From positions 186,001 to 250,000 of the forward strand of contig CAOLHI010000246.1 in assembly GCA_948474755.1 (NCBI GenBank): a stretch of 64,000 bases of DNA. The letters run 5' to 3'. Shown in pieces: positions 44,107 to 55,969 of the stretch. A program made the translations under genes and the position numbers. Below the pieces are notes generated by a model. It saw only the letters and a program-made list of their open reading frames with translations. It searched no databases and was not told the DNA's origin. Within the stretch, counting starts at the first letter, position 1. The number at the start of each line of letters is the position of its first letter. The DNA is from Ctenosaura bakeri (lineage: Eukaryota; Chordata; Lepidosauria; Squamata; Iguanidae).

Positions 44107-44939
44107 ATGATGGACCCTCGAACCAGAAAAGGAGCAGCTAATGTAGCAGCAGCTGCAAGCAGTACCACAACATCAACAAAAAAAAATCAGTAGATTTATC
44201 ATCACAATCTAATGAATTACTAATACAGATTATGGAAGAGTTTAGAAATTTTAAAGAAGAGATAAGATATGATCTAAAAGAAACTAGGTCTGAGATGTGT
44301 TTAGATATGAAGCAGGAATTGAATAAAATTGGAAAGAAGTTGAATAACATAACTAAAGATGTAACTACTTTAAAGGGAGAAACTAAAGCTTTGAGAGAAC
44401 AAACAAGACAAGTTGAAGACACGGTTGAGACACTCAGAAAGAAACAAGAAGAAGAGAAATTCAAGATAGATATACAAGAAATTAGATACCAGGAGAGATG
44501 CCTTAAACTGAGAAGATTACAGGATTCTACTTCTGAAAATTTGTATAGGAAATTGATACCTGTTTTGGCAGAATATATTGAATCCCCAGAGGAAAAGATA
44601 GAAGGGGTAATAGATCAGATATTTAGAACATCATCTAGAACAGCAAGAGAAAGGAAACTACCAAGGGATATTGTTATTTGCTTTACGAGAATAATGATTA
44701 AGGAGCAAATATTGCAAATGTGTTATGAGAACAAACTAATGGTGGATGATACAGAATTAAAAATATTTAAAGATATCCCATATCAAATTCTAAGAAAATA
44801 TCAGGAATCTTTGGCAAATTTTTTACTGAAAAATAAAATTAGTTACAGATGGGGAAAAAAAGGTAACCTGAAAACAATAACCTTTAATGGTTACTCACTG
44901 CCCTTACAAAATTCATCCCATCCATTACCTTACCTTTGA
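44107..44939 (+). pseudogene. L1-type ORF1 remnant of a second, different L1 lineage
   Basis: An ATG at 44107 opens a short frame with an alanine/threonine-rich start. The frame breaks in the A run at 44178-44186 and continues in another frame for 235 residues from 44232. That part has a long lysine/glutamate-rich coiled coil (about the first 80 residues) and then KIEGVIDQIFR, KLPRDIVICF and RWGKKGNLKT, which follow the RRM and C-terminal domain layout of L1 ORF1p. It differs clearly from the ORF1 at 28421. No endonuclease or RT follows. It is probably a truncated or rearranged L1 copy. Confidence 0.7.
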
Positions 44940-45044
44940 AAGATAACTAACCCAAAGTTGTTATTGTAATCTAAAAGGTTAAATTAGGTTACTTTTAGTC
45001 CCTTATTTCTAAGCCTTGAGTATTAATATATGTATGAGTGAATC

Positions 45045-45200
45045 ACATTTTAATGCCACCTCATAAGCAAAGTTCTCTGAGCAGCTTACAGCAAACCACT
45101 GGGGAGGGGGAAGAATACAATAAATGAACCTGAAAACTAGTAAAATACAAAATAGTAAGTTGCATAAAATATCATGAAGAAATGAAACTCATAATACCCC
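45045..45200 (-). mobile_element. LINE/SINE 3' tail remnant
   Basis: ATGCCACCTCATAAGCAAAG then GAGCAGCTTACAGCAAACC resembles the reversed 'gcggcttacaa...' tail common to L2-like elements. Weak. Confidence 0.4.
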
Positions 45201-45269
45201 AAAACATATAAGTGATTGAGTTGCCATTCAGCAACTGATTCAATGGGTCTGCTCAAATTGGCACCAGCA

Positions 45270-45500
45270 ACTAGAATTACCTTCCTGAACATTTGCAGAC
45301 TGCTCCTTCCCCTGTTATTTTTAAACTTCAGTTAAAAACCTTCTCACTTCTCACTTTCAAAAGCTTTTGGAATTTCCCTTAATGTTGTTTTATAATTTTG
45401 TATAGTTTGATTACATGTACTTGTCCGTTTGTTTTATACTATATTGTACTTTTGGTATTTTATCTGGATAATTTGTTTTACAATTGAATGTTTGTGTTTT
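45270..45500 (+). mobile_element. L2-like LINE ORF2 C-terminal and 3' end remnant
   Basis: The frame near 45275-45350 reads NYLPEHLQTAPSPVIFKLQL, matching the 'WNsLPehlr..p....FK..LKtfl' ending of L2/CR1-clade ORF2. An AT-rich 3' UTR and a TTTTATTAAAAAAATAATAA end follow. Confidence 0.55.
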
Positions 45501-45949
45501 ATTAAAAAAATAATAAAAAAACAACAACATCCAACTCCATCAGTCTCTCATAGACTCTCATAGAGAGACTGATCTCAATAGATACCTAAATCATGTAGAA
45601 GCTAGTAGTTTTTACGAATCTGAGCTTAACCTGGCAATAACTGTCTGTAGCAAGGGAAGTAATTTGTTCTCTGGCACTCCCTGGTGATTCTCTCTCTGTC
45701 CAGAAAAATAACAACCCACCACATAAGAGTGTGCCCTGTACTAAATTTTATTGGAGTCTTCCTTCAAGTATATTTAGGACTGCAGCATGTAACAGAACTG
45801 ACTACTCATAGTAACCACCAAAATGTCGAATTCATTTTAACCTTCCCCCTACTTTTCCATTTTGCTGTGTTTGGGGAAAGGAGGAATCAAACTTCTTTTT
45901 TTACACTTATTTTGCCCTCTGCTAGGGCCAATTTACTGAATGGTCAGCG
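45501..45949. other. Unassigned, with a short imperfect hairpin
   Basis: ATCAGTCTCTCATA and TATAGAGAGACTGAT-like arms at about 45539-45573 form a short hairpin. No gene is seen. Confidence 0.35.
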
Positions 45950-46900
45950 ACACAGCTAAGAATAGATCCTTGTCTCTTCACTCACAGTCCCTTGCTTTAA
46001 CCACTAGATGAGGATGTGTTGCCAAGGTGCAGGAAATGTTGCCCGGTGACATTCCTTTTCAGAGAATTGCCGTGCACGGCCCTGACATGGCCCCATCAAT
46101 TAGAAATGAGAAAATGACAATAGACTGCATTTAGCATGCTTTTGTGCTCAGAGCAGATCTAAAATGCTGCCATTTCATTTCCTCCTTTTGTAAAAACAAG
46201 GCAGAAACCATTATGTCAGCGGGAGTGAGCAAGGAGAACGTTTGCAGTCTCATTGTGATTTTAAAGCCTCTGATGGAGATCTATCTTAAGACACTAGAGA
46301 ACAAGGGTCAAAGTACTCAGCCAAGAAGCATTAGGATTAGCCAAAGAAAAAAAGCCTGCTAATAGGCTAGTGTATAAACATGATCATAAGGGAAATGTAC
46401 AGTTTACCCTAGCAAATTGCAAGTAAAGCAGTCACACTGCATTAGGGTTTTAATAATCATCCCTCCCCCTTTTCACTCCTGAACCCCAGTTTCCTCAAAA
46501 GCCCTGCGCCTGAAGCCCTTTCTGCTGTGACACACAACCGCATTTCTGCATTGGCAATGCTGGCCCTAAAGGCTCTACAGTCTATTTCTGTCACAGATTA
46601 AGTGGCCCGTGAGTCTTTTTGCTTCTCACCAAGGAGAAAGCTGCAGGTAGAGGAATATTCATCCCTTGGTTAAGCTAAACCTTTGTTTGTGATGTTCACA
46701 TGAATAACTTATAGTGCCATGGCATCGTGAACAGCAGTGCTGACACTGTTGACATGACAGCACTATAGACTGAATCCCGATCTGCCCTCTGAGGAGAAGA
46801 TGGAATATTTGCTCGCTTCACATTTCACCAAGTCAGGCTGCTCAACTATTTATAAGATGAAGAGAAATTTCCACTACTTCAGCTGACACACCTTTACCTA
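45950..46900. other. Unassigned low-repeat block, candidate conserved noncoding sequence
   Basis: No LINE, SINE or MITE signatures are visible across almost 1 kb. Composition is mixed, and the open frame at 46144-46362 has no recognisable domain. It could be a noncoding conserved element, but sequence alone does not show that. Confidence 0.2.
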
Positions 46901-47385
46901 GCAACTGATCAGATAGAACCAGCTTCTGCAGCCCAAGTGTCAAAGAGCACTGTGGCAGTGGAGAGGAAAAGGAGGCCTTAATCAACTAAAGGGCACTCCT
47001 CTATATATATAATACGAGGACCATCTTTTGGTCCTGCAAGTGCATAATATTTGAGGCAGCAAGGAATTTTTTTTTTTTAAAAAAATACATTTAGGATCCA
47101 TTCAGATGCACAAACTATGCCTGTTTCTAGTGTGTGTAGAGGGATAGGTTTTATGGGAACTCTACAGCCACCCTGATCAAGGATGGAGAAAGTTTTGCAG
47201 TTATTTGCAGAAGATCCAGATTCTAGTTTTACCATAGCAAGTGTGTCACACCAGCCACTTTTTTTTAAAATTGTAAATGTGGTTTTAATCACTTTAAACG
47301 GCCTAAACAACTAGCATATTTTCAAATGGACCAGTCCCCAGTATTTCACAATTGATTCAGTCATCAATATCTTGAGGCTTAGGGC

Positions 47386-47596
47386 CAGTGTGATACCACT
47401 TTTATGGCTACACCTCCGGAACCTGGGATTTGTAGTTTGTTTGGAAACATGTAATTCCCTGCTATAGAGATCTCCAGGGCGTATTTCCCTGAACTGGAAC
47501 TCTATAGCACAGAATTCTGAGGATCTCCTCAAACTACAAATCCCAGGATTCCCGAGGATGGGGTCACAACAGTTCAAGTGGTACCACATTTTTATT
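47386..47596. mobile_element. Palindromic DNA transposon (ACAAATCCCAGG arms)
   Basis: The left part GGGCCAGTGTGATACCACTT faces the right part AGTGGTACCACA. The inner arms CCTGGGATTTGTAGTTTG and AAACTACAAATCCCAGG are complementary. It resembles the copy at 52797-53013 more than the GGCC MITEs. It has no coding capacity. Confidence 0.65.
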
Positions 47597-47744
47597 AACT
47601 CTTTGAAGATATATCTCATTAATTACATCCAGTATTTTTTCATTTCATTTTTTTCATTCTGGATTTATGAGAAAAAATAACATATATAGTTCTGCGTTAT
47701 AGCATAACTGGTGTCCTCAGTAGTTTGGAAAATACCCTTTAGAA

Positions 47745-48003
47745 CAGAGCTTTCCAAACTTTTCATGTTTGTAACTCATTTTTAAGACATGTAACATTTC
47801 ATGACACAGTAGTTCAGTAAGCAATTCAGTAAGTGGAGATGGCCCCTCTACCTGGACCTGGCCCACCGCTGCTGCTCCCCTCGCCAGGGTCTTCCCCAGT
47901 CTAGGGCAGCTGCGGTGGGAGAGACAGCTGCTCCACTTGTTGCGTTCATGCAACACACTGCCAACACACTAACATGTTGTGACACACTGTTTGGAAAACT
48001 CAC
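47745..48003. mobile_element. hAT-like non-autonomous DNA transposon
   Basis: The ends CAGAGCTTTCCAAACTTTTC and GTTTGGAAAACTCAC are inverted. The flanking 8-mers CTTTAGAA (47737-47744) and CTCTAGAA (48004-48011) match at 7 of 8 positions, the size expected for hAT. The 'ttgtgacacac' and 'catgacacag' subterminal text is also complementary. The GC-rich centre is non-coding. Confidence 0.6.
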
Positions 48004-48281
48004 CTCTAGAAACAAACTCTTGCATGCTCTATTTATTGCCAAGGGATATGAAACACCCAGCATTTTCTCTGTGACCATGGGGATATAGCATAAAGCAAGA
48101 TGGGCACACGGTGACCCTGGAAGCCTATGTAGGCCCCAGCCCAGACTTCCTCTGGGCCACCCTTTTTCTTGCAAATAATAAAAGGTGAATTGCTTCTCCC
48201 ACTCTGATTCCCTCATTTTAGGGATTTATTGCTATGGATTCTTGCAACTGGTAGGGTTTGAAATAGATGGCCCATAGGATC

Positions 48282-49188
48282 TGTTACTCTGATTTCTGGG
48301 GGTCCCAGGAGGGACACCTAAGTGCACTCCAAATATTACTAAGTTGGGGGAATTAGCAAGAAGCACAAGCTAGCAATACGAGAGGCAGGGTAACGTAGCG
48401 AGATCTTTAACCCTATGTTTACAGGGTCGGGCCGCGACAAGAACTAGGCAAGTTGTTCAGTTAAATGATTTTATTAAACTTTCCTTAATTAAGCAAACAA
48501 TGACACACACACTCACATACTCATTCAAGAACTATAGAAGCAGAAAGTGAGGAAAATTGATAGGGGTTTTCAGAGGGTTTCTGGGGTGATACTCCACCTG
48601 ATCCTGCAGTCCGGTAAAAGAGAAGATAGAGATCAAGGCTTGGGTTTGTGGTTTCCCAGCACGTGGAGGCTGAGGGGAGGCTCGCTGAACAGAGTGGCAG
48701 CAGTTTGGGATGCAAGCCACGAGCGTTCCAACAAGGAGCTCAAACTTGGGGTTTTTATAGGGAAGATTGTACCTGGAGGCTAGCCCTCTCCCAAGGAGAA
48801 CAATAAGGATTTGAATGGAGACAAAGCCTCCGAAAGGTCAAAATCAGAACTGATGAGATTTAGCCAGCACTGCCAATTATTAGAACAGTATGCAGATGAG
48901 GAGCACTTAGTGTTTGTATAGAGCAAGCAGTTCGGGGCTGAGAGCCCTTGTATTTGCTTAATGGTTGGCTGTGTCTTAAGGGCACTACTGGCTGTGTGAC
49001 AGATAGTTGTTTACTAGCCTAGACCTAGCGTGCATAATTAAGGCCATGCGGCCATGCCTGCCTACACTGGCTTTTCGTGATCCTTTCAGACATGTGGAGT
49101 TCATCTTATGGAGTGCCACGTGGAAATATTAACCATAAACAATATGAAATTGTAGACGTCAGGCTGGGGCCAGATAACCGCAGTAACA
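48282..49188 (-). mobile_element. Solo LTR, 907 bp, minus orientation
   Basis: The termini are TGTTACT and AGTAACA, with an exact 4-bp GATC duplication (48278-48281 and 49189-49192). On the minus strand there is a TATA box (TATAAAAA, 48752-48759) and then a polyadenylation signal (AATAAA, 48470-48475), so U3-R-U5 reads on minus. Length, termini and the TATA-to-signal distance (about 280 bp) parallel the LTR at 18295-19208. A single LTR with a perfect duplication indicates recombination between two LTRs that removed the internal region. ERV or Ty3/Gypsy origin is not resolved. Confidence 0.8.
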
Positions 49189-49192
49189 GATC

Positions 49193-49466
49193 GCTTCTAA
49201 CGCTCTGATTCTGTGGTCAATTGTTTGTCTCAAAGAAGTATCCAAGTACAACGATATGCCTTTTAAATACATTGTATCCACTTCCCTGGTGTTTAACTTA
49301 ACAAATAAGACTGCTTTTGTCCCTTCTTTCAATCTGAAGGTATTTTAGGCAACCAGGTGACCCCACAAATGATCTCAAGGAAAGAAGACTGACCCCCTAC
49401 GCACCAAATTTACTCATCCCTGCCAATTACACACACACACACACACACACCACACGTGTCTGGAAC
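49193..49466. other. Short unassigned stretch with (AC)n
   Basis: The AC dinucleotide run is at 49429-49450. Nothing else is recognised. Confidence 0.5.
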
Positions 49467-49469
49467 ATA

Positions 49470-49823
49470 CCAACTTTTTGCATAGCATTTGCCATGCGAA
49501 AGGGTGCCTGGAGCATCACACGATTGTGAGGAGTGATCTGCACAATGCACTCACAATCGTGCGACACTCCAGAGTAGGGCAGGCGCCACTCACGCACTTT
49601 TTCATTTTCAGCTTTCAGCCAAAAATGGTGCAAGATCGCACATTTCTTCACGGTCCCGTGCGCACCTGCCGTGCGTGCAAAGCCTCTGGAGCCGCGGCAG
49701 TCGTGCTTTCTGTCCCAGCACAGCCTGGAAAACTCCCAGGCTGTGCTTCAGAAGGAAGAGGCAGGGCTCTCGCGCTGCCTGCTTGGGAGCAGCTCCACAA
49801 AAAGGTAAGTTGCAGAAAGGACC
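49470..49823. mobile_element. GGCC-group DNA transposon, 354 bp, decayed left end
   Basis: The right end TTGCAGAAAGGACC is typical of the group. The left end CCAACTTTTTGCATAG is a diverged match. ATA flanks both sides (49467-49469 and 49824-49826). Inner arms CACACGATTGTGAGG and CACTCACAATCGTGCGAC are complementary. The right half is GC- and CpG-rich. Confidence 0.6.
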
Positions 49824-49826
49824 ATA

Positions 49827-50469
49827 GTATTTGCTACCAAATACTATACTAAAGTACTGCTGTTTGAAATAGAAAGATACTAGTCACCTTCACCTAGAAA
49901 AGTGATGAGTAGAGAATAGTTTGCCTGTTCTGTGTGTTACTTACCTAGGAGATGACCTGTCAAAATAATACAGAAATTGAAAACTATCTTTCTTAGTGAA
50001 ATATACTTTCAGAAGGATTAGAAATGATAATAGCTAATTGTGTATAGCTCTGAACTTTTCAGAAGCTCACCAAATCCAAATTTATGAACTGGTTGTATAA
50101 ATACACAACTGTGTCAGTGGGTCAATCCACACATAAATAGAAACTTTGCATAGTCATAAATGCATCAACAATTTTTAAAAGACCATTTTGTGTTGAATCA
50201 ACACAGCTATTCACATTGCTTCTCAGAAAAGTTCCCTTTATTTCTGCAGTGTGTGGCCTCTAAAATTTTCACATACTTTTTCAATTGTTTGTTTCTCTCA
50301 GAGTGGTTTAGAGGTCTGAATAATGCTCTGTGATGATCCATGGGTGTGCCACTGTATACATTGCCTGCCTAGCTAGACTGATGCTATTATTCAAAATAAA
50401 AACTCCCTCTGCATACAGCTCTGTTAAACCTCACTGATATTTTGACTTCTCAGGTGCACAAGGTGCTCT
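49827..50469. other. Unassigned sequence
   Basis: No gene or repeat is recognised. Confidence 0.4.
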
Positions 50470-50972
50470 TTCCACAAATGGCTTGCTTCAGCTTTTACAT
50501 GATTCTATTTCCTACAGGGGAAAAGAAGCAACAGGACAGAGAACATACAGTATATATAGGAACACTTCTTCCCTGAGAAACAAAAAGAGATGGGCTTCTC
50601 CCCTACACACATTAAAAACAGAGCCTTCTTGGTGGCTGCTTCCAACTGTTGAATTCCTTGCAATGGGAAGCTGGTTGGCCTCCTCTGTTTGAGTCAGAAG
50701 CAAAGACCTTTGTCTTTACTTAACTGCCTTTAGCAGTTAATGGCCTATTGCAGAGGGTCTTTTAACCAGGGTGTGCTATATTTTTTAACATTATTGCTAT
50801 ATTTTAATGATCTTTTAAAACTGTTTAATGTTTTAATGATTGTTTATTTACTTTTTTAAAACCTTTGTGTCATCTCTTGCTTTAACAGTATTTTGTTGTA
50901 ACTTATATTGCCTCCTTGGGTCTCATATTGGAACAGAGGCAGAATATAAATTCAATTAATTAATAAATGAAA
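50470..50972 (+). mobile_element. L2-like LINE 3' fragment
   Basis: The segment CTTGGTGGCTGCTTCCAACT then GTTGAATTCCTTGCAATGGG corresponds to the 'af..aaP.lWNsLP' ending of L2-like ORF2. A 3' UTR follows and a tail CCTTGGGTCTCATATTGGAA then GAGGCAGAATATAAATTC with AATTAATAAA. It is 5'-truncated. Confidence 0.6.
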
Positions 50973-52796
50973 TCTTCCACAAAGAATCTTTTCCTCTCTT
51001 GGAAAGGAACCAGACACATTCTTTCTTCTGCCAAAGACCTAAGGAAATGTGTGTAGGAACACCCTCATCCACAGTTGCTCAGCTTTCCTGTTCTGCCTTC
51101 TAGAAACCAACCAGAGACTTCCACCATCTTTTCAAATGGATGGGTCACACAGTAGAGCCCCCAGGAGGAAAGCAGAACATCAGGAAACAAGGGAAGAGAA
51201 GGTGAAGGAAAAGAATCCACAAAAAACCAAAAGATGTTCCTTTTTGCACTCCAGCAAGCACTACCTGCCTCTCAGGAACTGGAAGCCCACCCATGGCCTA
51301 AACACAGCCATTGTCCTTCCTCTCTGCTACCTCTTCAGCCACAGATAGCAGGTTTAGCCTCTCCCACTGGGAAGACACAAAGCAACAATTCTGAACAAGT
51401 TCAGTCTCCTGAAAAACACATTATCTGCCTAGGGGCTAATCGTTCAAACAACCATCTCTCTCCCCAACTCACCCCCTTGTCTTGCAAACAGAAAGACGGG
51501 AGGTGAAGCACACAACCCTAAAAAGCAAGTGCAGTTGAAGCAATATTAAATTGTCATTTTTATCATGCTAAGGAGAAGTGGTTGGAGTGTTCTAAGTGCA
51601 TGGGGATGGTTACAGATTACTTCATATGTATACGTGTGTCTTCTGAATAAAAAACACTGGAACAGCTGGCTGCTATTAGAGACAGTTACTCTTACCTTCT
51701 GAATTTGCCCAGTGAATGAAATGCACCCATTCATCCAGTATATTCAGTGGTCACTGATATCTATATTGTTAATGAGAGTGATGAATCCACTCGGGATCGT
51801 AATCTGAACTTTCAAGAAATTTACAGAGGACTGAACCCTATCCCCTAACTAAACTCAGTACCTAAGATAGCTCCTTAAAAGTTCACATTAACACTCAGAG
51901 CAGATGGCATCAGAGACCCAGCCTCTATTTTTCTCATTTCCTTGCAGGACAGCTGCAGCTAGGCCAAATGAGACTCTACCATGGCCCATAGGTTATTAAT
52001 ATGAATATCACTCCCAAACCCACCTTTGCCACAACTGACTCACAAATTACACCAAAAGTACAGGTGTTTTGAATGTTTTCTGAATGTGAAACACCATTAC
52101 AGTAAATGCACTGGACAAAAGAAGTAAGGACATGGCACGTGCCTCCCCTGACAAATAATATATTTGTTTTGAATCATACTGGTTTTGGATACTTGCTAAA
52201 ATTCTCTCTGCAAATACATGCCAACCACTAGGCATGAAACAATTTTGGCAATATAACACTAGCATTTGTTGGTACGGTCTGTTCTGTTCCTGCATGTGGG
52301 AGGTAGAGGAATTGAGACGAGATTGGATATTTTAAGGCAAACAAAGCGAACATCAAGCTCCAGTTCATGCACCAATGCGGTTTGGAAAAAGTATTTTCTC
52401 TCAGGGATCCACCAGCCAGAAAGGCATAGCACCAATGCCACAATAGCCTTGGATAAAATTGTTTTTCCCCTTTAGGACAGAATAAGGGAGCCTCTTTGCA
52501 GTGCTAGCGTATCATGGCACCAGATAGCTTGGATCACTAAGCAGTGTGGGCTGTGAGAGAAGACCTAATGTGGGCTCTATGATGAGATCTAGCAGATGAA
52601 ATTGGAACAATTAGTACAGAAGTATAATAATCATAATCAAACTGGACTATCCGTAGAAAATGAGCCAATAGAAAATGATCCACATAAGCACCCTAATCTA
52701 CCAATGTTTTCTTAAATGAAGAAATAGTATCAGATATGAGCAAGGGTGGGGGAAATAGCTCTCAACATATGATAACCCCAGTAGCAAGTCATTCAG
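50973..52796. other. Unassigned sequence
   Basis: Several short frames (for example 51049-51348 and 52047-52295) show no recognised domain. No clear transposon ends are visible. Confidence 0.4.
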
Positions 52797-53013
52797 GGTG
52801 CATCCACACAGTAGAATTGGAGGACTCTAATACCATTTGAACTGGGCACAGCTTCACTCTATGCAGTCCTGAGATTGATAATTTAGTGATATATTTAGAA
52901 TCCCCTGCCAGAGAGCTGCCCTGGAGTGCAACAACAGAACCACACCAAACTACAAATCCCAGGATTCCATAGGGTGAAGCCATGGCAGTTAAAGTAGTAA
53001 CAAAGTGTGGATT
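52797..53013. mobile_element. Palindromic DNA transposon (GGGTGCATCCACAC type)
   Basis: The left end GGGTGCATCCACACAGTAG faces the right end ACAAAGTGTGGATTC. The inner block AAACTACAAATCCCAGGATT, then CCATAGGGTGAAGCCATGGC, is a familiar Anolis-style repeat segment (from memory, unverified). No coding capacity. Confidence 0.55.
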
Positions 53014-53762
53014 CATATCTTGCTGCATGTTAACAACCAGACATATACATTAATCCAGGGACTGTTTTCTTTATTATTTTATATAGTTGCTGCTGCCCAA
53101 GTTTGCTTGATTTAGACTTGTTGTACAGAATTCTACAGGCTAATCAAAACTACCCACCTTGTTTTACCACCCATGCATTGAACACATATTTGTCACAAAC
53201 TTTTAATGCTATTCATTCTTCTACTGCAACAATCCATGGTTAATCTGTGGTAAATCTGTCTATATGCAAGTAATATTTATGCAAGTCATATTTATATGTA
53301 TGATACAGCCCTTCTGAGAAAGCAGCTCTATCAGATTTGGCTTTTTCCTCTCAACTGTCATGCAGCTGTCATTCGACCAGGCTACACATGAAACAGAGGA
53401 AGAAAACAGGACCCACCCTACCAATGTGGCCAATAAATTATCAACTTTTGGCTCATCCTCTTTAAGACTCTCTTCTTCACAAGAAGAAGACCGTGAACAA
53501 CCAGCAATATTCTGGCATTATGGTTCAATTAAACCTGGTAACTGTATGAACCTCACGTCATTAGGACCTTGTGCTTGGATTTTCTTTTTCCTGATCCACA
53601 TTTTCTTTTGTGCTCTGCCTTTTTAGATGGTTAAGCCTGAGGGCAAGGATAGTCTTGTCTTATTTTTATCGATATGTAAGACATAGTCAGAAACTTTATA
53701 GCTGTAGATCAGACCATGCATGATACAAACAAACAAACACGAAGGGCAATGATAGCTGTTAC
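53014..53762. other. Unassigned sequence
   Basis: No gene is recognised. The frame at 53360-53626 has no domain I know. Confidence 0.4.
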
Positions 53763-53765
53763 TCT

Positions 53766-54229
53766 GGCCCTTTCCGCATGTGGAGGGGGAAACGGGGGGA
53801 AATGCGCCGAAACGGAGCTTACCGGCAGCCGGGTAAGTTCGTTGCCATGCAGAGCAGCGTGAACTCGCTGCTCCGCAGTCCTCCGGCATCCAAAATGGTG
53901 GCTTCTGGCTGGCAGAGGCTCTCCACCAACTGGAGAAGCTCACCAGCTGGAAGCCTGCCCCAGCAGATCTGCAGGCATGCACTAGTGCGCGCCTACAAAT
54001 CTGCACCGGAGCGCGGTGACGGAGCTGCACGGGGCTGTGCTCCATGCTTTTTAAAAACCTCTGAAAAGGGTTTTTTAAAAAACACACAGCGCTGCCAGTT
54101 CCCGTCGCTTTGGAGTGGATTGAGGTGCGGAACTACGAAAAGTAGTCCGCCCCAATCCACTCCACGGTGCAGACGACCTCCGTCAGAGGTCGCTCTGCAC
54201 CGTTTTAATACCCCGGTGTGGAAAGGAAC
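53766..54229. mobile_element. GC-rich GGCC-ended DNA transposon, 464 bp, reversed copy
   Basis: The left end is GGCCCTTTCCGCATGTGG and the right end is CCGGTGTGGAAAGGAAC. An exact TCT duplication flanks it (53763-53765 and 54230-54232). It matches 11894-12381 and 42060-42520 in the opposite orientation (for example AAGTAGTCCGCCCCAATCCA and GACGACCTCCGTCAGAGGTC). Open frames across it on both strands are GC artefacts. Confidence 0.8.
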
Positions 54230-54232
54230 TCT

Positions 54233-54738
54233 GTTAAATCCACTGGAGAAAAGGATGGTTTTTAATATCACCACCACCACAACTGCTAACGTCAAAGGAG
54301 TGGGATTTCTATAAGGTCTAATGTCACCAGGAGAAACGCTCATCTTCCATCATGTCTGCTGATCATTCTAACCATTTCAAGCTACAGGAAGCAAAATATG
54401 TAAGAATTAAGAGCTAACACTATAATATTGACTAATGTTTATTTTTAAACAGTTATATTATATTCAACTTGCCCTTCATCCGTATGGATACCAGGGCAAT
54501 GTGCAAATATAACCAAAGCTTTGAAATGATTAAGACACTAACAAATTCCAAAGATAATATTAAGTCAAAGAAAAGGAGCAAAACCAACAAAATATATTGT
54601 ATTTTTCTCAATCCAGATGATGCTATGTGTATGTAACAAAATGGATTCTTGTGCCCATCAATGTTCATGATTCTTCCTAACCTATATGAAGTAAGTATGA
54701 AGTAGAATGGAGGAATGTGGACTGAGACAGGCTTAGAT
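54233..54738. other. Unassigned sequence
   Basis: No gene is recognised. A weak LINE-tail-like segment ('cttgcccttcatccg...') lies near 54470. Confidence 0.35.
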
Positions 54739-54741
54739 TAA

Positions 54742-54858
54742 GGCCATTTCTGCACTATAGTACTATTATTCCACTGTCAACATCCTATGGAATCCTAGAT
54801 TCCATAGGATGTTGAAAGTGGAATAATAGCACTATGACAGTCCAGTGCGGAAATGGCA
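54742..54858. mobile_element. Very short palindromic GGCC MITE, 117 bp
   Basis: GGCCATTTCTGCACTATAG and CCAGTGCGGAAATGGC are the ends. The arms are almost perfectly complementary (TCCACTGTCAACATCCTATG against CATAGGATGTTGAAAGTGGA) with almost no loop. The target duplication is not clear. Confidence 0.75.
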
Positions 54859-55969
54859 GATTCCACAGGTATGGTGCATTCTGATTTAGATGAGAGTCCC
54901 TATAAATCTTAGCCAAATCCTCCTAAAACATGATTATATGCATACCCCTGAGGCCTTTTTCTGATCCATTACATGATCACTGATCAGTTATGTAATGCTT
55001 CCATTCATAGCTCATTTGGGTTGAGCTCACCATTGATTATCTCACCATGTCACTAAATAGCAACTCACCATCACATCATGGCAAATCTTTTGATCTTCTT
55101 GTGCTTTCAAAAAAGCATGAACATTTATGCAAGTGATTCATTGTACAGTGCTGCCAACTTTCAGTGCTGCCAACTTTCATTGAGTTCATTGCTTTGAGTT
55201 CTTCCTAAGAAACTTATTTTTTATGTGCTAAGTTGCTCTCATCTCCCCAAAGTCATATTCTTCTCCTATATTTAGCCAGTATGTTTTAAAAATCCAGAAA
55301 TTTCCAGTATAAGTACAAGGGGCTAAGAAAATAAAAACTATTTTCAATATTACCACCACTAATCCATCCATTAGGCTTAGTAAGGCAGCTGCCCCATGCT
55401 GCAGATTTAGGTTGTCCTGAAAGAATAACTTATCATTGCTTCCTTAATTACTGATGACTGAATGTTTAGTGTCAGGTATGGGGAGAGGTATTTTCTGCTT
55501 CATGTGGTAGAACAAGGCTGGCTTTGGGAACTTCACACCTTGACATGAGTGAATAGGGGATGTCATTTCTACTTCTGGCAGTAAAATGCCTTGGATCAGT
55601 TCTCACTTTTGTCTAGAAAGTATCTACAAATCAATGAGCAAACAGGAAAAAATATGTTTGAAGACATTTAATATAACACCAGACAAAGACAGAAAGCTCA
55701 TTGCTTTGTCTAATCATGAAAATAGATTGTCTTCTTGAAACCTATATGTTTTAAAAAATGGCTGAATAGGTATAAGATGAGAGATCTTACATTCTATAGA
55801 GATAGCATGCCATCTCCTCAGCAGAGTAGCCTTGGTGACCAGTTCCCAGGCAAAATTGTGTACTTACCTCATTTGTCAACATTTTGCAAACCAAGTAGCG
55901 GATGAATGTGGCTATGCCAATGGAGCAATGCTTGATACAAAAGTGTAAAGTGTTAGTACCATTCAGTTT
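54859..55969. other. Mostly unassigned, with one dispersed-repeat fragment
   Basis: At about 55365-55500, CCATTAGGCTTAGTAAGGCA then GCTGCCCCATGCTGCAG resembles pieces near 7912 and 23765. A tandem CTGCCAACTTTCA unit occurs near 55151-55180. No gene is seen. Confidence 0.4.
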
